A stretch of DNA of 37,430 nt, from assembly GCA_947628705.1 (NCBI GenBank), contig CANRAZ010000021.1, forward strand, positions 1-37,430, read 5' to 3'. Each line of letters opens with the position of its first letter. The stretch's first letter is position 1. Both the position numbers and the translations under genes were made by a program. A model generated the notes under the pieces. It was given only the letters and a program-made list of their open reading frames with translations. It did no database searches and was not told where the DNA came from. Positions 17,728-26,633 of this stretch are shown piece by piece. The DNA comes from an uncultured Lachnospiraceae bacterium (GTDB lineage: Bacteria > Bacillota > Clostridia > Lachnospirales > Lachnospiraceae).

Positions 17728-19005
17728 TTATTTAATTGCCTGTATATCCCTGCGTCTGTAAAACATGAAGCTGAAAGCTCCGCCTAAAATACCTGTGCAT
17801 AGAAACATAACGGCCATGCCGCTTCCGTTTCCTCCGCCCACAATTGTTTTAAGCAATAAAGCAAGAGCCGTTTCACCTTTCATAAACGGTTCAAATATAT
17901 AGTCTGCAAGGAAGCCCCCAAGCAGTATTCCTACAGGTACTGTTGAAAACTGCACGGCATTCCTTACCGAAAAGACGCGCCCCTGTATTTCGGCAGGAAC
18001 ATTATTGTAGAGAAATACGTTCTGTCCCGTGTTGATAAACGGAATCGGCAGACTTGCCATAAGCCCTGCGAAGGACCATAGAAAAGCATTGCGCCCGACA
18101 GCCATCGTCAAATCGCCTGTTAAAAAAGACAGCATTGCCGAGAAATAAATCATCTTTATACTGTTCTTTCCAAATTTACCGGTCGCAACGGCGGCTCCCC
18201 CTGCAATGCCTCCTATTCCCATGAAGGCATTCACAACGCCGAGCGCCATCGAGTCATTTCCGCTTCTTGCAAGGATCATAGGCGACAGTATGTTTTCGTA
18301 GGTCAGCCTTGAGAAGAAGTTAATAAACGCCATTGTAACAATAACGGTAAGCACCGCCCTGTTATGGGAAAGATATGAAAATCCTTCCCGACAGCCGTAA
18401 AAGGCAGACTTTTTTTCACTCTTTAAAGGTTCGTCCTGCGGTATTTTTATAAACAGCAGAAGAACAGAAAAAGCAGCCGCAAAGCTTAGCAGGTCTATTA
18501 AAAGCACAAGCTTTAAACCGCCGAACGCATACAGCGAAGCTCCGACTACAGGAGCAAAAACAGTAACCATGCTGTCCGAAAAGGAATTCATGCCGCCTGC
18601 CTGAGCAAGCTTTTCCTTCGGAAGCATTTTACCGACTGCAACAGCCGAGGCAGGCCCCTGAAAAGCATTCATCAAGCCAATTATAAAGTTAACCGCATAG
18701 ATATGGTAGATCCTTAAGCCTCCGAACAGGCTTAAAAACAGCACCGACGCAGAGCAAAAAGCCGCAAGCGAGTCCGAAACGAGCATTATGCTCTTTTTTC
18801 TGTGACTGTCCACGAACGCCCCTGCCGCTATGCTTACCGCGATATACGGCAAATAGTTAAAGAAGGTCATCAGTGAAACCGTCATCGCAGAACCGCTGTG
18901 CGAATACGACCATAAAATCAGCGCAAACCCTGTCATCTGGCTCCCAAGCTGTGAAACAGCCTGACTCAACCAGAACGCAATATATTTTTTAAAATTATTT
19001 TCCAT
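17728..19005 (-). CDS. MFS exporter
   Basis: A 425-residue membrane protein with about twelve hydrophobic segments in two halves of six. Start FWLSQAVSQLGSQMTGFALILW and the loop GAFVDSHRKKSIMLVSD are typical of the MFS group that includes MefA-like macrolide exporters and enterobactin exporters. The second half carries GRVFSVRNAVQF, a loop typical of this group. Substrate is unknown; drug, peptide or metabolite efflux are all possible. The ATG has an AAGGAG site. It is alone on its transcript: a repeat-bearing gap separates it from the GH51 gene upstream and a terminator follows. Confidence 0.88.
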   Translation of the reverse strand: MENNFKKYIAFWLSQAVSQLGSQMTGFALILWSYSHSGSAMTVSLMTFFNYLPYIAVSIAAGAFVDSHRKKSIMLVSDSLAAFCSASVLFLSLFGGLRIYHIYAVNFIIGLMNAFQGPASAVAVGKMLPKEKLAQAGGMNSFSDSMVTVFAPVVGASLYAFGGLKLVLLIDLLSFAAAFSVLLLFIKIPQDEPLKSEKKSAFYGCREGFSYLSHNRAVLTVIVTMAFINFFSRLTYENILSPMILARSGNDSMALGVVNAFMGIGGIAGGAAVATGKFGKNSIKMIYFSAMLSFLTGDLTMAVGRNAFLWSFAGLMASLPIPFINTGQNVFLYNNVPAEIQGRVFSVRNAVQFSTVPVGILLGGFLADYIFEPFMKGETALALLLKTIVGGGNGSGMAVMFLCTGILGGAFSFMFYRRRDIQAIK

Positions 19006-19089
19006 CGAATTTTTCTCCTTACATTTATATTTTTACCTCACCTGTAAGTACAAAATCCGATGCGGGCAATTTTTTATTTTTAGTTTAAC

Positions 19090-19130
19090 CTCTGTACAGG
19101 CATTGCCCGTCAATCAGACCTTGTACAGAG
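19090..19130. promoter_or_regulatory. TGTACA dyad upstream of the MFS gene
   Basis: CTCTGTACA (19090-19098) and TGTACAGAG (19122-19130) form a perfect nine-base inverted repeat with 23 bases between, about 85-125 bases before the MFS start. Each arm includes a TGTACA palindrome. It may be a regulator site or a hairpin in the leader; there is no T-run. Confidence 0.45.
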
Positions 19131-19205
19131 ACTAACGCTTAAATCAATTCTCATATGGCAAAGCATAGCCTACCTCCCAACTTAAAATTATTAAATATTA
19201 TCCGT

Positions 19206-19281
19206 ATTACGCCATTTGCCCAAAATTGCGCCAATTGCTCAAAATTGCGCCGCTTGCTCTAAATTACGCCGCTTGCTCTAA
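19206..19281. repeat. Four 19-bp tandem repeats
   Basis: Four copies start at 19206, 19225, 19244 and 19263, consensus ATTRCGCCNNTTGCYCWAA. The last two are almost identical; the first two are more diverged. The array lies between the GH51 stop and the MFS gene, and the 19-base period does not fit a coding frame. Confidence 0.8.
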
Positions 19282-19302
19282 ATTCTTCCGGACGTACTTA
19301 TG

Positions 19303-21579
19303 TCAGTCCGTTATTTTGTGTCTTATAACATTAATTGAACGCGGTTTGATTTTCACATAATAATGCGAAGATGCGCTTATGCTCTCCATGTAAGGCGTCA
19401 CCGCTTTCGGGGCGTCAAATCCGTTGCAGGCATTATAGTCATCTGCCGTAAGAGTAATCATTTCAGCGCTGTCATACATTTTCCTGTCACAAGATATCTC
19501 CGCTTTAAATTCCGTTTCTGAAAAATTCACAAGCTTGGTTATTATTTCATTTTTTTGCATATCAACCGTACAGACCACCGTCATATGAGGTATCGGTTCA
19601 AGCACATGCCTGTGCAGCTCCTTTCCGTTCAGGCAGATGATAAAGCTGTCTTCAGCCGTAATTATCTCGACATTGTTTCTGCCATTGCTGACCTCACAGA
19701 GCGTTTCGGCGCATATTATCTCTTTTGACCAGCCATTGTAATGCACGACACTGCTTTTACCGTTCTCAGCCGTCCAATCATAATGATCCTGATTTTCTCC
19801 TTCAGTGCCTTTATCCCAAAAACGAATTTTTATTGTATCGCTGCCGTAAAAAACAGCCGAGAATCTGCCGACGCCTGTTTTTTTCAAACTACCGTCTGCC
19901 AAACTGTCTCTGTCTGTTTCACAGCCTTTAGGAATCACTCGGCTTTCCACAGGTTTTCTGCCGTCTACACGGAAAACTCCTTTCTCTATCCTTCTGTCTG
20001 ATTCTGTAGCTACACTGTGTCCGCAAACATAGTCCCCTCTGTTTTCTGCAAACATTTTCAGCATATAATAGCTTGGAATAGCATAACTCTCATGATTGTT
20101 AAAAACAATCATATCCGGCTCCCATGATACATACCCAACGTTTTTCAAAAGAGGGGCATAGCTTGTCATTTTTACTTTATCCTGATTTCGCTCAATGCCG
20201 GTTAAAAAAGCCGCCTCGCCCAATGCTCCGTAAAGCGTCCCCTCGCCGCACCCGATCGTAGACGCGTATTCACCGCAGTAAATGCAGGCTCCTTCTCTGT
20301 CAAGGCTGTCATAGAGCTTTGTGTTTGCAGCAAAAAAAACTGGATCCGCATAAAAATGCTCGTCTACAAATTCTGTTTTTAGACCTGCCTGTTCGGTATG
20401 GTCGGTTGATATGTACACAAACTGAGGAAAAAGCTTTTTAAGCCTTTCATAAAAGAATTCGTAACGTTTGTTATATTCGTCTCCCCAGTTTTCGTTTCCA
20501 ATTTCAAGGTATTTCAGCACGGTAAAAGGCTCAGAATGTCCGTTTGCGGCACGTCTGTCTCCCCACGCGGTTCCTGTCGGCGCAGTAGCATAAAGTATTG
20601 CGTCGACAGTGTCCTCAAAAAACTCGTTTACAAGCTGTTCGTCAAAATAATCCGGACACCTCCCCTGACACGTCATGCCGCAGTTAAAAACATACATTGC
20701 GTCTATTCCTGCGTCCTCACAAAACTGAAGATACTCATGAAATCCCAATCCGTTCGTTGTCATATAAGACCAAAGCAGCCAATGCGGCTTTCTTTCCCAG
20801 ACCGGTCCTATTGTATCCTTAAAACGAAATGCGGTCTGCTTTGAAAAGCCCTCCACAATACAGCCGCCCGGAAATCTCAGAAAAGAGGGGTTAAGAGCCA
20901 AAAGCTTCTGTACAAGGTCATTACGCAAACCGTTTTCCCTCTCCATAAAGGTGTCTTTCGGAAACAGAGAAACAAAGCCTAACGTGACATTCTCGCCGGA
21001 TTCCGATGACAAAACCAGTCTGGCGTCAAAATCAGTCGCTTCAGAAGTAAACTCACACTCGTATTTTCTGTATGCTCCGTTTATATCAAATTTATGCTCC
21101 GCATATTTTTCACCGTCTTTTGATTCAAGCTTTACCAAAACCGTCACATAAGCTTCCGATTTAGCAAACATATAAAAGCGGTAGCTTTTTCCCTTTTCAG
21201 CCGGAACTCCGTTAAAGCCCTCATTACTTATTTTCCCTCCGTTAAAACACACGCAAAGCGCACGCTGCCTGTTTTCGTTCAGCGTGTCCTGACGGGTAAG
21301 GCTCATACTTGCGCCGTCTGACGCCGACCACCCTGCAACAGCTTCATTCTCACAACAGTCAAAGGACGAACGCCACCCTGTCGGAGAAATTATCAGCTTG
21401 TTTTCCGAATCGTATATGCACCCTTCCGGAACAATACCGTCGTCAAAAGCTCTGTTGCGAAGCATTTCCGCATAAAGACCGCCGTCTCCTGCACGGTTAA
21501 TATCTTCAAAAAACAATCCGTAAAGCTCAGGAGACACATCGGTTTTCTTCTCCCTTGTCCTTATATTGACTGCGTACAT
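19303..21579 (-). CDS. Alpha-L-arabinofuranosidase, GH51
   Basis: A 758-residue glycosidase without signal peptide, hence cytoplasmic, that releases arabinose from arabino-oligosaccharides. The start (SPELYGLFFEDINRAGDGGLYAE) is the classic GH51 opening. Residues about 70-205 look like a carbohydrate-binding beta-sandwich insert, as in many GH51 enzymes. The catalytic barrel follows: LRFPGGC near 234-240, acid/base Glu363 in LEIGNENWG, nucleophile Glu437 in IYCGEYAS. A C-terminal beta domain ends the protein. The AAAGGAG site precedes the ATG. It follows the ABC sugar importer on the same strand; only about 120 bases, holding a terminator, separate them, and no promoter fits in the space after that hairpin. 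The enzyme probably cleaves what the importer brings in. Confidence 0.93.
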   Translation of the reverse strand: MYAVNIRTREKKTDVSPELYGLFFEDINRAGDGGLYAEMLRNRAFDDGIVPEGCIYDSENKLIISPTGWRSSFDCCENEAVAGWSASDGASMSLTRQDTLNENRQRALCVCFNGGKISNEGFNGVPAEKGKSYRFYMFAKSEAYVTVLVKLESKDGEKYAEHKFDINGAYRKYECEFTSEATDFDARLVLSSESGENVTLGFVSLFPKDTFMERENGLRNDLVQKLLALNPSFLRFPGGCIVEGFSKQTAFRFKDTIGPVWERKPHWLLWSYMTTNGLGFHEYLQFCEDAGIDAMYVFNCGMTCQGRCPDYFDEQLVNEFFEDTVDAILYATAPTGTAWGDRRAANGHSEPFTVLKYLEIGNENWGDEYNKRYEFFYERLKKLFPQFVYISTDHTEQAGLKTEFVDEHFYADPVFFAANTKLYDSLDREGACIYCGEYASTIGCGEGTLYGALGEAAFLTGIERNQDKVKMTSYAPLLKNVGYVSWEPDMIVFNNHESYAIPSYYMLKMFAENRGDYVCGHSVATESDRRIEKGVFRVDGRKPVESRVIPKGCETDRDSLADGSLKKTGVGRFSAVFYGSDTIKIRFWDKGTEGENQDHYDWTAENGKSSVVHYNGWSKEIICAETLCEVSNGRNNVEIITAEDSFIICLNGKELHRHVLEPIPHMTVVCTVDMQKNEIITKLVNFSETEFKAEISCDRKMYDSAEMITLTADDYNACNGFDAPKAVTPYMESISASSHYYVKIKPRSINVIRHKITD

Positions 21580-21608
21580 AAAAAATCTCCTTTGCCTAAG
21601 GGACTCAA

Positions 21609-21652
21609 CAAAAAAGGAGCCGCCTGCTAATCACTTAGCACGGCAGCTCCTT
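21609..21652 (-). terminator. Terminator or attenuator between ABC importer and GH51 gene
   Basis: On the minus strand AAGGAGC-TGCC-G-TGCTAA pairs with TTAGCA-GGC-GGCTCCTT and runs into six T. It lies about 15 bases before the GH51 ribosome binding site, so GH51 is expected to depend on read-through. Confidence 0.85.
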
Positions 21653-21698
21653 GATTTGTTATTCTTATTTTTCCTTTTTCAGATTCTGACAGTCTTAA

Positions 21699-22568
21699 TC
21701 AGCCCTTAACAGAACCCATTGCAACTCCGCCCACGATAAATCTTGAAAGACAGAGATAGAACACGATTACAGGGAAAATTGAGAATGCAATCATCATGTA
21801 AATCATACCCATGTCAAGCTTCGACCACTCAAAACTTCTAAGTCTTGCAAGAAGGATTGGAAGCGTCATCTTATTAAGGTCATGAAGAACAAGCGCCGGT
21901 GTGAAGTAGTTATTCCAGCTGCTTACGAAGGTGAAGATTGCCTGAACAGCAATCGCCGGTTTCATAATCGGAAGAATAACCTGATTGAAGGTTCTGAACT
22001 CTCCGGCGCCGTCAATTCTTGCCGCTTCAATAATTGCAAGCGGAAGAGTTGAATCCATGTACTGCTTCATATAGAAGAATGTTACAGGAGCTGCAATTGT
22101 TGGGACGATAAGAGGAATAAAGCTGTCTTCAAGTCCCATGTTCCTGATCAAATCAATGAAACCAAGTGCGGTAACCTGTGTAGGAATCATCATGACTGCA
22201 AGGATAAATGTGTACATTATCTTCTTTGCCTTAAAGTCATAGGCATGTATCGCATAAGCTGTCATTGTTGAGAAGTATGTACAAAGTCCGGCGCAGCAGA
22301 TTGAAATAAACGCACTGTTTAAAAGACCTCTAATCATCGGAAGCTCTTTGTTATTCAGAAGCATTTTAAAGTTACGTACGAAATACTTGCTCGGTAACAA
22401 AGTAAAGCCTCTCTTTAATTCACCGTTCGATCTCGTGGCATTTACAAAAAGAAGGTAAAACCAAAAGAGACAGATAATTGTAAGGAATATTAGCACAATG
22501 TAAGCAATCACTCTTCTTGCATGCAAGCTTGCGCCTTTACTGAAATTCTGATTTTTTGCTCTAGCCAT
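21699..22568 (-). CDS. Sugar ABC transporter permease, MalG type
   Basis: A 289-residue membrane protein with six predicted helices. The EAA loop is clear: EAARIDGAGEFRTFNQVILPIMKPA, which docks on the ATPase. The long N-terminal tail and the C-terminal FIVGGVAMGSVKG are typical of MalG/AraQ-like permeases. It partners with the MalF-type permease encoded 10 bases upstream and with the binding protein. No ATPase gene is in the window; carbohydrate importers of this class in Firmicutes commonly use a shared MsmX-like ATPase encoded elsewhere. The start has an AGGAGG site. A terminator follows. Confidence 0.92.
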   Translation of the reverse strand: MARAKNQNFSKGASLHARRVIAYIVLIFLTIICLFWFYLLFVNATRSNGELKRGFTLLPSKYFVRNFKMLLNNKELPMIRGLLNSAFISICCAGLCTYFSTMTAYAIHAYDFKAKKIMYTFILAVMMIPTQVTALGFIDLIRNMGLEDSFIPLIVPTIAAPVTFFYMKQYMDSTLPLAIIEAARIDGAGEFRTFNQVILPIMKPAIAVQAIFTFVSSWNNYFTPALVLHDLNKMTLPILLARLRSFEWSKLDMGMIYMMIAFSIFPVIVFYLCLSRFIVGGVAMGSVKG

Positions 22569-22578
22569 TTTGCACCTC

Positions 22579-23508
22579 CTACTTTGCTTTCTTATCGTTT
22601 CCGGAAACCTTAAATACTATAAGGCTGAGTATACCGGTAATGACGAACAGGAAGACTGACAACGCACCCGCCTTGCCGTAGTTCTTACTGAAGAGGTTGT
22701 CATTGAGGAACATGATAAGCGTCTCACTGGTCTTAACACCCTTTACGATAGGCGAGCCGGAGCCGCTAGTAAGGATCTGAGGAACATCGAACATCTGGAT
22801 ACCACCGATAAGAGAGGTGATAATAACGTAGATGAGAATCGGCCTTAAAAGCGGAAGCGTAATCTTAAAGAACTTCTGCCTTGAATTGGCTCCGTCCACC
22901 TCCGCCGCCTCCATCAGCGATGTATCGATACCCATCATGCCTGCCATGAGAAGTATGGTCGTGTTGCCGAACCACATCAGGAAGTTCATGAAGCCGACAA
23001 TGCTTCTCGTTGCCGCGGCATTACTGAAGAACGAAAACCTTTCTTTCAAAATCCCCGAATTTAAAAGGAGAGAGTTGATAGGTCCCAAATCTGAAAACAG
23101 CGTAAAGAACAGCATTGCAAAAGCCGACGCCATGATAAGGTTAGGAAGGTAAATAACGACCTTAAAGAAGCCTTCGCATTTTAGCTTCAGTCTGTTATCA
23201 GAGAACCATGCTCCAAGAAGGAGCGACACAAGAATCTGCGGAATAAAACCGATGAGCCACATTATCATTGTGTTTTTAAAATAAGGGAGCAGCTCACTTC
23301 CCTGGAAAATTGACTTGTAGTTTTCAAGACCTATCCAATTCGGTCCGACCTGCATGAGACCGACGCGGTAGTACTCATAAAAACTGTAATATATTGTCGA
23401 TACAAGCGGAATGAGCTGGAAGATAACATATACAACTAAGAAAGGAATGAGAAATATGTAACCCCATCTGTTATATCTCACTACCTTAGAGTTTTTAGAT
23501 TTACTCAT
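22579..23508 (-). CDS. Sugar ABC transporter permease, MalF type
   Basis: A 309-residue membrane protein with six predicted helices and the EAA loop EAAEVDGANSRQKFFKITLP. The opening RWGYIFLIPFLVVYVIFQLIPL and the segment YYSFYEY are typical of MalF/AraP permeases. The frame is open to 23562, but the ATG at 23508 has a GGAGG site nine bases before it, so I use that start. It lies downstream of the binding protein, with a strong hairpin in between. Confidence 0.9.
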   Translation of the reverse strand: MSKSKNSKVVRYNRWGYIFLIPFLVVYVIFQLIPLVSTIYYSFYEYYRVGLMQVGPNWIGLENYKSIFQGSELLPYFKNTMIMWLIGFIPQILVSLLLGAWFSDNRLKLKCEGFFKVVIYLPNLIMASAFAMLFFTLFSDLGPINSLLLNSGILKERFSFFSNAAATRSIVGFMNFLMWFGNTTILLMAGMMGIDTSLMEAAEVDGANSRQKFFKITLPLLRPILIYVIITSLIGGIQMFDVPQILTSGSGSPIVKGVKTSETLIMFLNDNLFSKNYGKAGALSVFLFVITGILSLIVFKVSGNDKKAK

Positions 23509-23612
23509 AGTAATAACCCTCCAATGTTTTTTCCCTTTGCAGAGTTCGCAGTATGCCTTCACATCATGTAAAAATCTGCTGCCAGCTCTGCATCATACCC
23601 CAAAAGGAATTA

Positions 23613-23654
23613 GTAAAAAGTTGTGCCTGCCTGACCAAATCAGGCAGGCACAAC
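23613..23654 (-). terminator. Perfect 15-bp hairpin between binding protein and permeases
   Basis: GTTGTGCCTGCCTGA (23620-23634) pairs perfectly with 23640-23654 around a five-base loop. On the minus strand a five-T run follows. As it lies inside the operon it likely lets only part of the transcripts through and protects the 3' end of the binding-protein message, giving more binding protein than permease. Confidence 0.85.
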
Positions 23655-23703
23655 ACACATTACCCGTTAGATTACTATCTTAGAAACTGCCAATCAACAA
23701 TGA

Positions 23704-25167
23704 TTAAGCCGGCTTCTTAAGGTTAGGATACTTTGTGGTAACAGTCGTGTAGAAAGCGTCAAGAGCTTCATCATAAGTTGAAGCACCTTCAAAGTAAGAC
23801 TTCATAGCGTTCTGGAACGCTTCATTACATCCCTGATCATAAGCTGATGCGTACTTGATTTCAAGTCCGTTGAGACCGTCAAGGTACATCTGAAGAGGAT
23901 TCTGTCCGCCAAGAACCTTTGACGAATATCCTGAATCTTCCTTAGCCATTTCTTCCATTGCAGGCTTGTTGTTTGCGAATTCGTCAACATCCTGTACCAT
24001 CTTCTTAGCTGTATCAGCGCTGCATGACATGTCAAGCATGATCTGCTTGATTTCGCTTGCATTATCGGTTCCGTCTACAGCTGTGATCCAAGTACCGCCC
24101 CAGAAGAAGCCCTGAGGACCGGTTATGCCGCCCCAACCGCCGTCGTAGCCGATTGAGCCTTCGGTATCAGCAGACATTGAGAAGTTAACGAGCCAAGCAG
24201 GTCCAAAGTAAGCAAATACTTTTGCTTCCGGGAAGAAGCCTTTCGACCAATCCTCACCCCAAAGATCCCATGTTCCTGCTACAGCACCTGCATCAACAAG
24301 TTCCTTTGAATCATCAACCCACTGCTTGATGTAAGGGTCAACGTTGATTGTCACTCCGTCGTCAGCAACCCACTTGGAAGAAACGTTGTTGGAGTAAATA
24401 CGGAAAGTATCGTTAGGCGAAGACATGATCTTGTAGCCCTTTGCTGCTACTTCGTCAATAGCAGTCTTCTTGAAGGTTGCCCAATCCTTGAATTTTTCCT
24501 GAATCGTTGCAGGATCGTCGGTTCCGAAGATCTCTTTAGCTGCTTCACGGTTGTAGAACATGATGGATGGGCATCCCTGCCATGAAAGGCCTTTGATGTT
24601 TCCGTTAGCGTCCGTTACGACGTCCTTTGTGTACTGGAACTGATCCTTTGTATCAGCATCAGTAATTCCAAGCTTGTCGATCGGAACAGTGTATGTAGTA
24701 TCTACATACTTAAGAGCGTAGTCAGCTTCCATTAAGAAGAGGTCTACCTTATCGTCTGCTGCTGCGTCCTTCTGCTTAAGAAGCGCATTGTCAAGGTTGT
24801 TCTGGTAAGCGTTTTCCTTACTAGGCGTAATGTTCCACTTAACAGTTACTCCGTTGTAAGTACCTTCTGCAGTACCGGATACATCACCATTCTTATCCTT
24901 GGACGTACTATCTGCGCCTGCCGTGTAGCCAGGAAGGAACTTCTCGCATCTTTCCTTAAACTCTGTGTTCCAGCAGTAAATGTTAAGTACCTTGCCGCCA
25001 TCGGTAGCAGTGTACTCAAAATCAGGAGAAACCGTTGGCTGTGTTCCGTTTCCGCCGCCGTTTCCGCCGCCGGTTGTTCCACCGTCATTAGTCTCCTTAC
25101 CGCATCCTGCAAACAAAGCAGCTACCATAGCTGTTGTAAGCACAATGCTTAAAGCTCTTTTTTTCAT
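23704..25167 (-). CDS. Sugar ABC transporter substrate-binding lipoprotein
   Basis: A 487-residue lipoprotein. The signal peptide ends FAGC with Cys22 lipidated. A Gly/Thr/Asn-rich linker (about 25-45) precedes the binding domain, which begins VLNIYCWNTEF and carries YNREAAKEIFG and WGEDWSKGFFPEAK; the many Trp and Tyr residues fit stacking on sugar rings. It belongs to family-1 extracellular solute-binding proteins. The start has an AGGAGG site and a well-formed promoter upstream. The genes after it are the two permeases and the GH51 enzyme, so arabino-oligosaccharides or xylan fragments are likely ligands (inference). Confidence 0.92.
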   Translation of the reverse strand: MKKRALSIVLTTAMVAALFAGCGKETNDGGTTGGGNGGGNGTQPTVSPDFEYTATDGGKVLNIYCWNTEFKERCEKFLPGYTAGADSTSKDKNGDVSGTAEGTYNGVTVKWNITPSKENAYQNNLDNALLKQKDAAADDKVDLFLMEADYALKYVDTTYTVPIDKLGITDADTKDQFQYTKDVVTDANGNIKGLSWQGCPSIMFYNREAAKEIFGTDDPATIQEKFKDWATFKKTAIDEVAAKGYKIMSSPNDTFRIYSNNVSSKWVADDGVTINVDPYIKQWVDDSKELVDAGAVAGTWDLWGEDWSKGFFPEAKVFAYFGPAWLVNFSMSADTEGSIGYDGGWGGITGPQGFFWGGTWITAVDGTDNASEIKQIMLDMSCSADTAKKMVQDVDEFANNKPAMEEMAKEDSGYSSKVLGGQNPLQMYLDGLNGLEIKYASAYDQGCNEAFQNAMKSYFEGASTYDEALDAFYTTVTTKYPNLKKPA

Positions 25168-25282
25168 AACTTTTACCTCCTAGTTAAAATTATGAGCTAA
25201 ATAAATTTTAAACGGGATTCACCCCGTCAGCATCAGATTCGTCCGCCGCCCTCTGGGCGTTCAAACGCATCTTTATGACATT

Positions 25283-25311
25283 ACTATAAACCATATCGAC
25301 CAAAAATACAA
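25283..25311 (-). promoter_or_regulatory. Promoter of the sugar ABC operon
   Basis: On the minus strand TTGTAT (25306-25311) and TATAGT (25283-25288) are 17 bases apart. The transcript would start near 25276, giving a leader of about 110 bases. Confidence 0.7.
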
Positions 25312-25501
25312 GAGCTTTTTAAAAAAACTTTATACATTTTGCACAGAATATATTCCGTTCCGACTGTTTATTTTTAGATATTTTTTCCTTTTCACTCGAT
25401 TTTTTTCTTGTCTTTTTTGTTTTATCCCCAAAATTATAATGTATTTTTTAAGAAATTACTAACCGTAAATGCAATGTATTTTTGCAAATTTATCTTTTAT
25501 G

Positions 25502-25527
25502 CAAAAAAGCAGGCAAAACGCCTGCTT
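25502..25527 (-). terminator. Intrinsic terminator of the diguanylate cyclase gene
   Basis: On the minus strand AAGCAGGC pairs with GCCTGCTT around five bases, followed by a run of T. It is 30 bases after the stop at 25557. Confidence 0.88.
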
Positions 25528-25556
25528 CCGTCCGCACAAAGCTTAGAGCTTTCTTT

Positions 25557-26633
25557 TTATTCGGATATAATCCTGTTTTTTCCTTCCCTCTTTGCTTTGT
25601 AAAGATACTTGTCTGCCTGTCTGAACAGTTCCTCGGAGTTGATTCTTATGTCATAATGCTGACAAATTCCGCAGCTGAAGGTAATTTTTCTGTCGCACCA
25701 TTCAAAGCTATGGTTTGAAAATTCTTCAAGCGCCCTCTCCATTATTTCAACTGCCGCCTTTAAGCCTGTACCCGTGAAAATCACCGAGAATTCTTCTCCG
25801 CCGTAACGGCATATAGTTTGCCCTTTGCAGACATTTTTAAGAACGGCGGAAAGATAAACAAGCACCTCGTCGCCTCTGGAATGGCCGTAGGTATCGTTCA
25901 CCGATTTAAAATTGTCAATGTCTATTACCGCAATGCAAAGCTTCTCATTGGTACGGTCTGTTTCCTTTATCAGTCTGTCAAGCTCGTCATAAAACGCGGT
26001 ATGGTTATAAAGGCCGGTCATCGCATCAATGGAAATCTGCTCGCTTAAAGTCGCCTGCCTTTCAAGCTGCTTTTCCAGAAACAGGTTCCCTGCGGTAACA
26101 AAGGACGCAATTATGTTTGAAAAGAACATCGCAAAAAACAGTATGAGGATCGCGATTACGCCGTCCGAGATCCCCTCAAACAGCTCCGTATCAGAAAAAA
26201 GCCTTATAACGATGACGACTAACTGGCACAGCACGCTGAATTCAGTCGCCACTCTTATATACTTAGTTTCACCGTAGACAGCCGAAAACATAATAGGGAC
26301 AACAAAGAGCCCCCACAAAACCACATGATCCAGATATGCAATGGATATTATCATGCAGATCACGGTGATTCCTATGAAGGTAGTGTATCTTTTATTTTCA
26401 CTTTTAATGTTAGGCGAATCCAGCACGATGTACATTACCAAATAAACAACCAGCGTCATTATTGTCGGCATGAAGCACAGCTTCCACACATGCATGAAAA
26501 AGCCTCCCCAAGCTTCAAAGCCGTCATAATACACCCTTGTAACAAAAACGATTTCCAGAAAAAGAGCGACAAGTATGCTGATAAGGGTAACTCTTAAAAA
26601 GACTTTTGCCATGTTTTTATACAGTCCCTGCAT
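25557..26633 (-). CDS. Membrane-bound diguanylate cyclase, GGDEF domain
   Basis: A 358-residue enzyme that makes c-di-GMP from two GTP. The N-terminal 180 residues hold about six membrane helices; residues 180-200 form a short helical linker; the GGDEF domain starts at MTGLYNHTAF (about 205) with DIDNFKSVNDTYGHSRGD for nucleotide and metal. The signature is GGEEF (278-282), an active variant. Five residues before it, where the inhibitory I-site RxxD would be, the sequence reads CKGQ, so product inhibition is probably absent. The domain before it, without recognisable family, is likely a sensor. The leader on the minus strand carries a 7-bp GC-rich hairpin (26662-26681) just before the GGAGG site. 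Confidence 0.92.
   Translation of the reverse strand: MQGLYKNMAKVFLRVTLISILVALFLEIVFVTRVYYDGFEAWGGFFMHVWKLCFMPTIMTLVVYLVMYIVLDSPNIKSENKRYTTFIGITVICMIISIAYLDHVVLWGLFVVPIMFSAVYGETKYIRVATEFSVLCQLVVIVIRLFSDTELFEGISDGVIAILILFFAMFFSNIIASFVTAGNLFLEKQLERQATLSEQISIDAMTGLYNHTAFYDELDRLIKETDRTNEKLCIAVIDIDNFKSVNDTYGHSRGDEVLVYLSAVLKNVCKGQTICRYGGEEFSVIFTGTGLKAAVEIMERALEEFSNHSFEWCDRKITFSCGICQHYDIRINSEELFRQADKYLYKAKREGKNRIISE

Larger units (their letters stand above)
25168..25556. other. Intergenic region between the binding protein and the cyclase gene
   Basis: These 389 bases contain the operon's promoter (25283-25311), a leader with the small hairpin ACGGG/CCCGT near 25213-25228, a very A+T-rich stretch (25312-25500), and the terminator of the upstream cyclase gene at the far end. 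No gene seen. Confidence 0.6.

Noticed and set aside
19206-19281. CRISPR array
   Set aside because: The 19-base units are directly adjacent with no spacers, and no cas gene is in the window.
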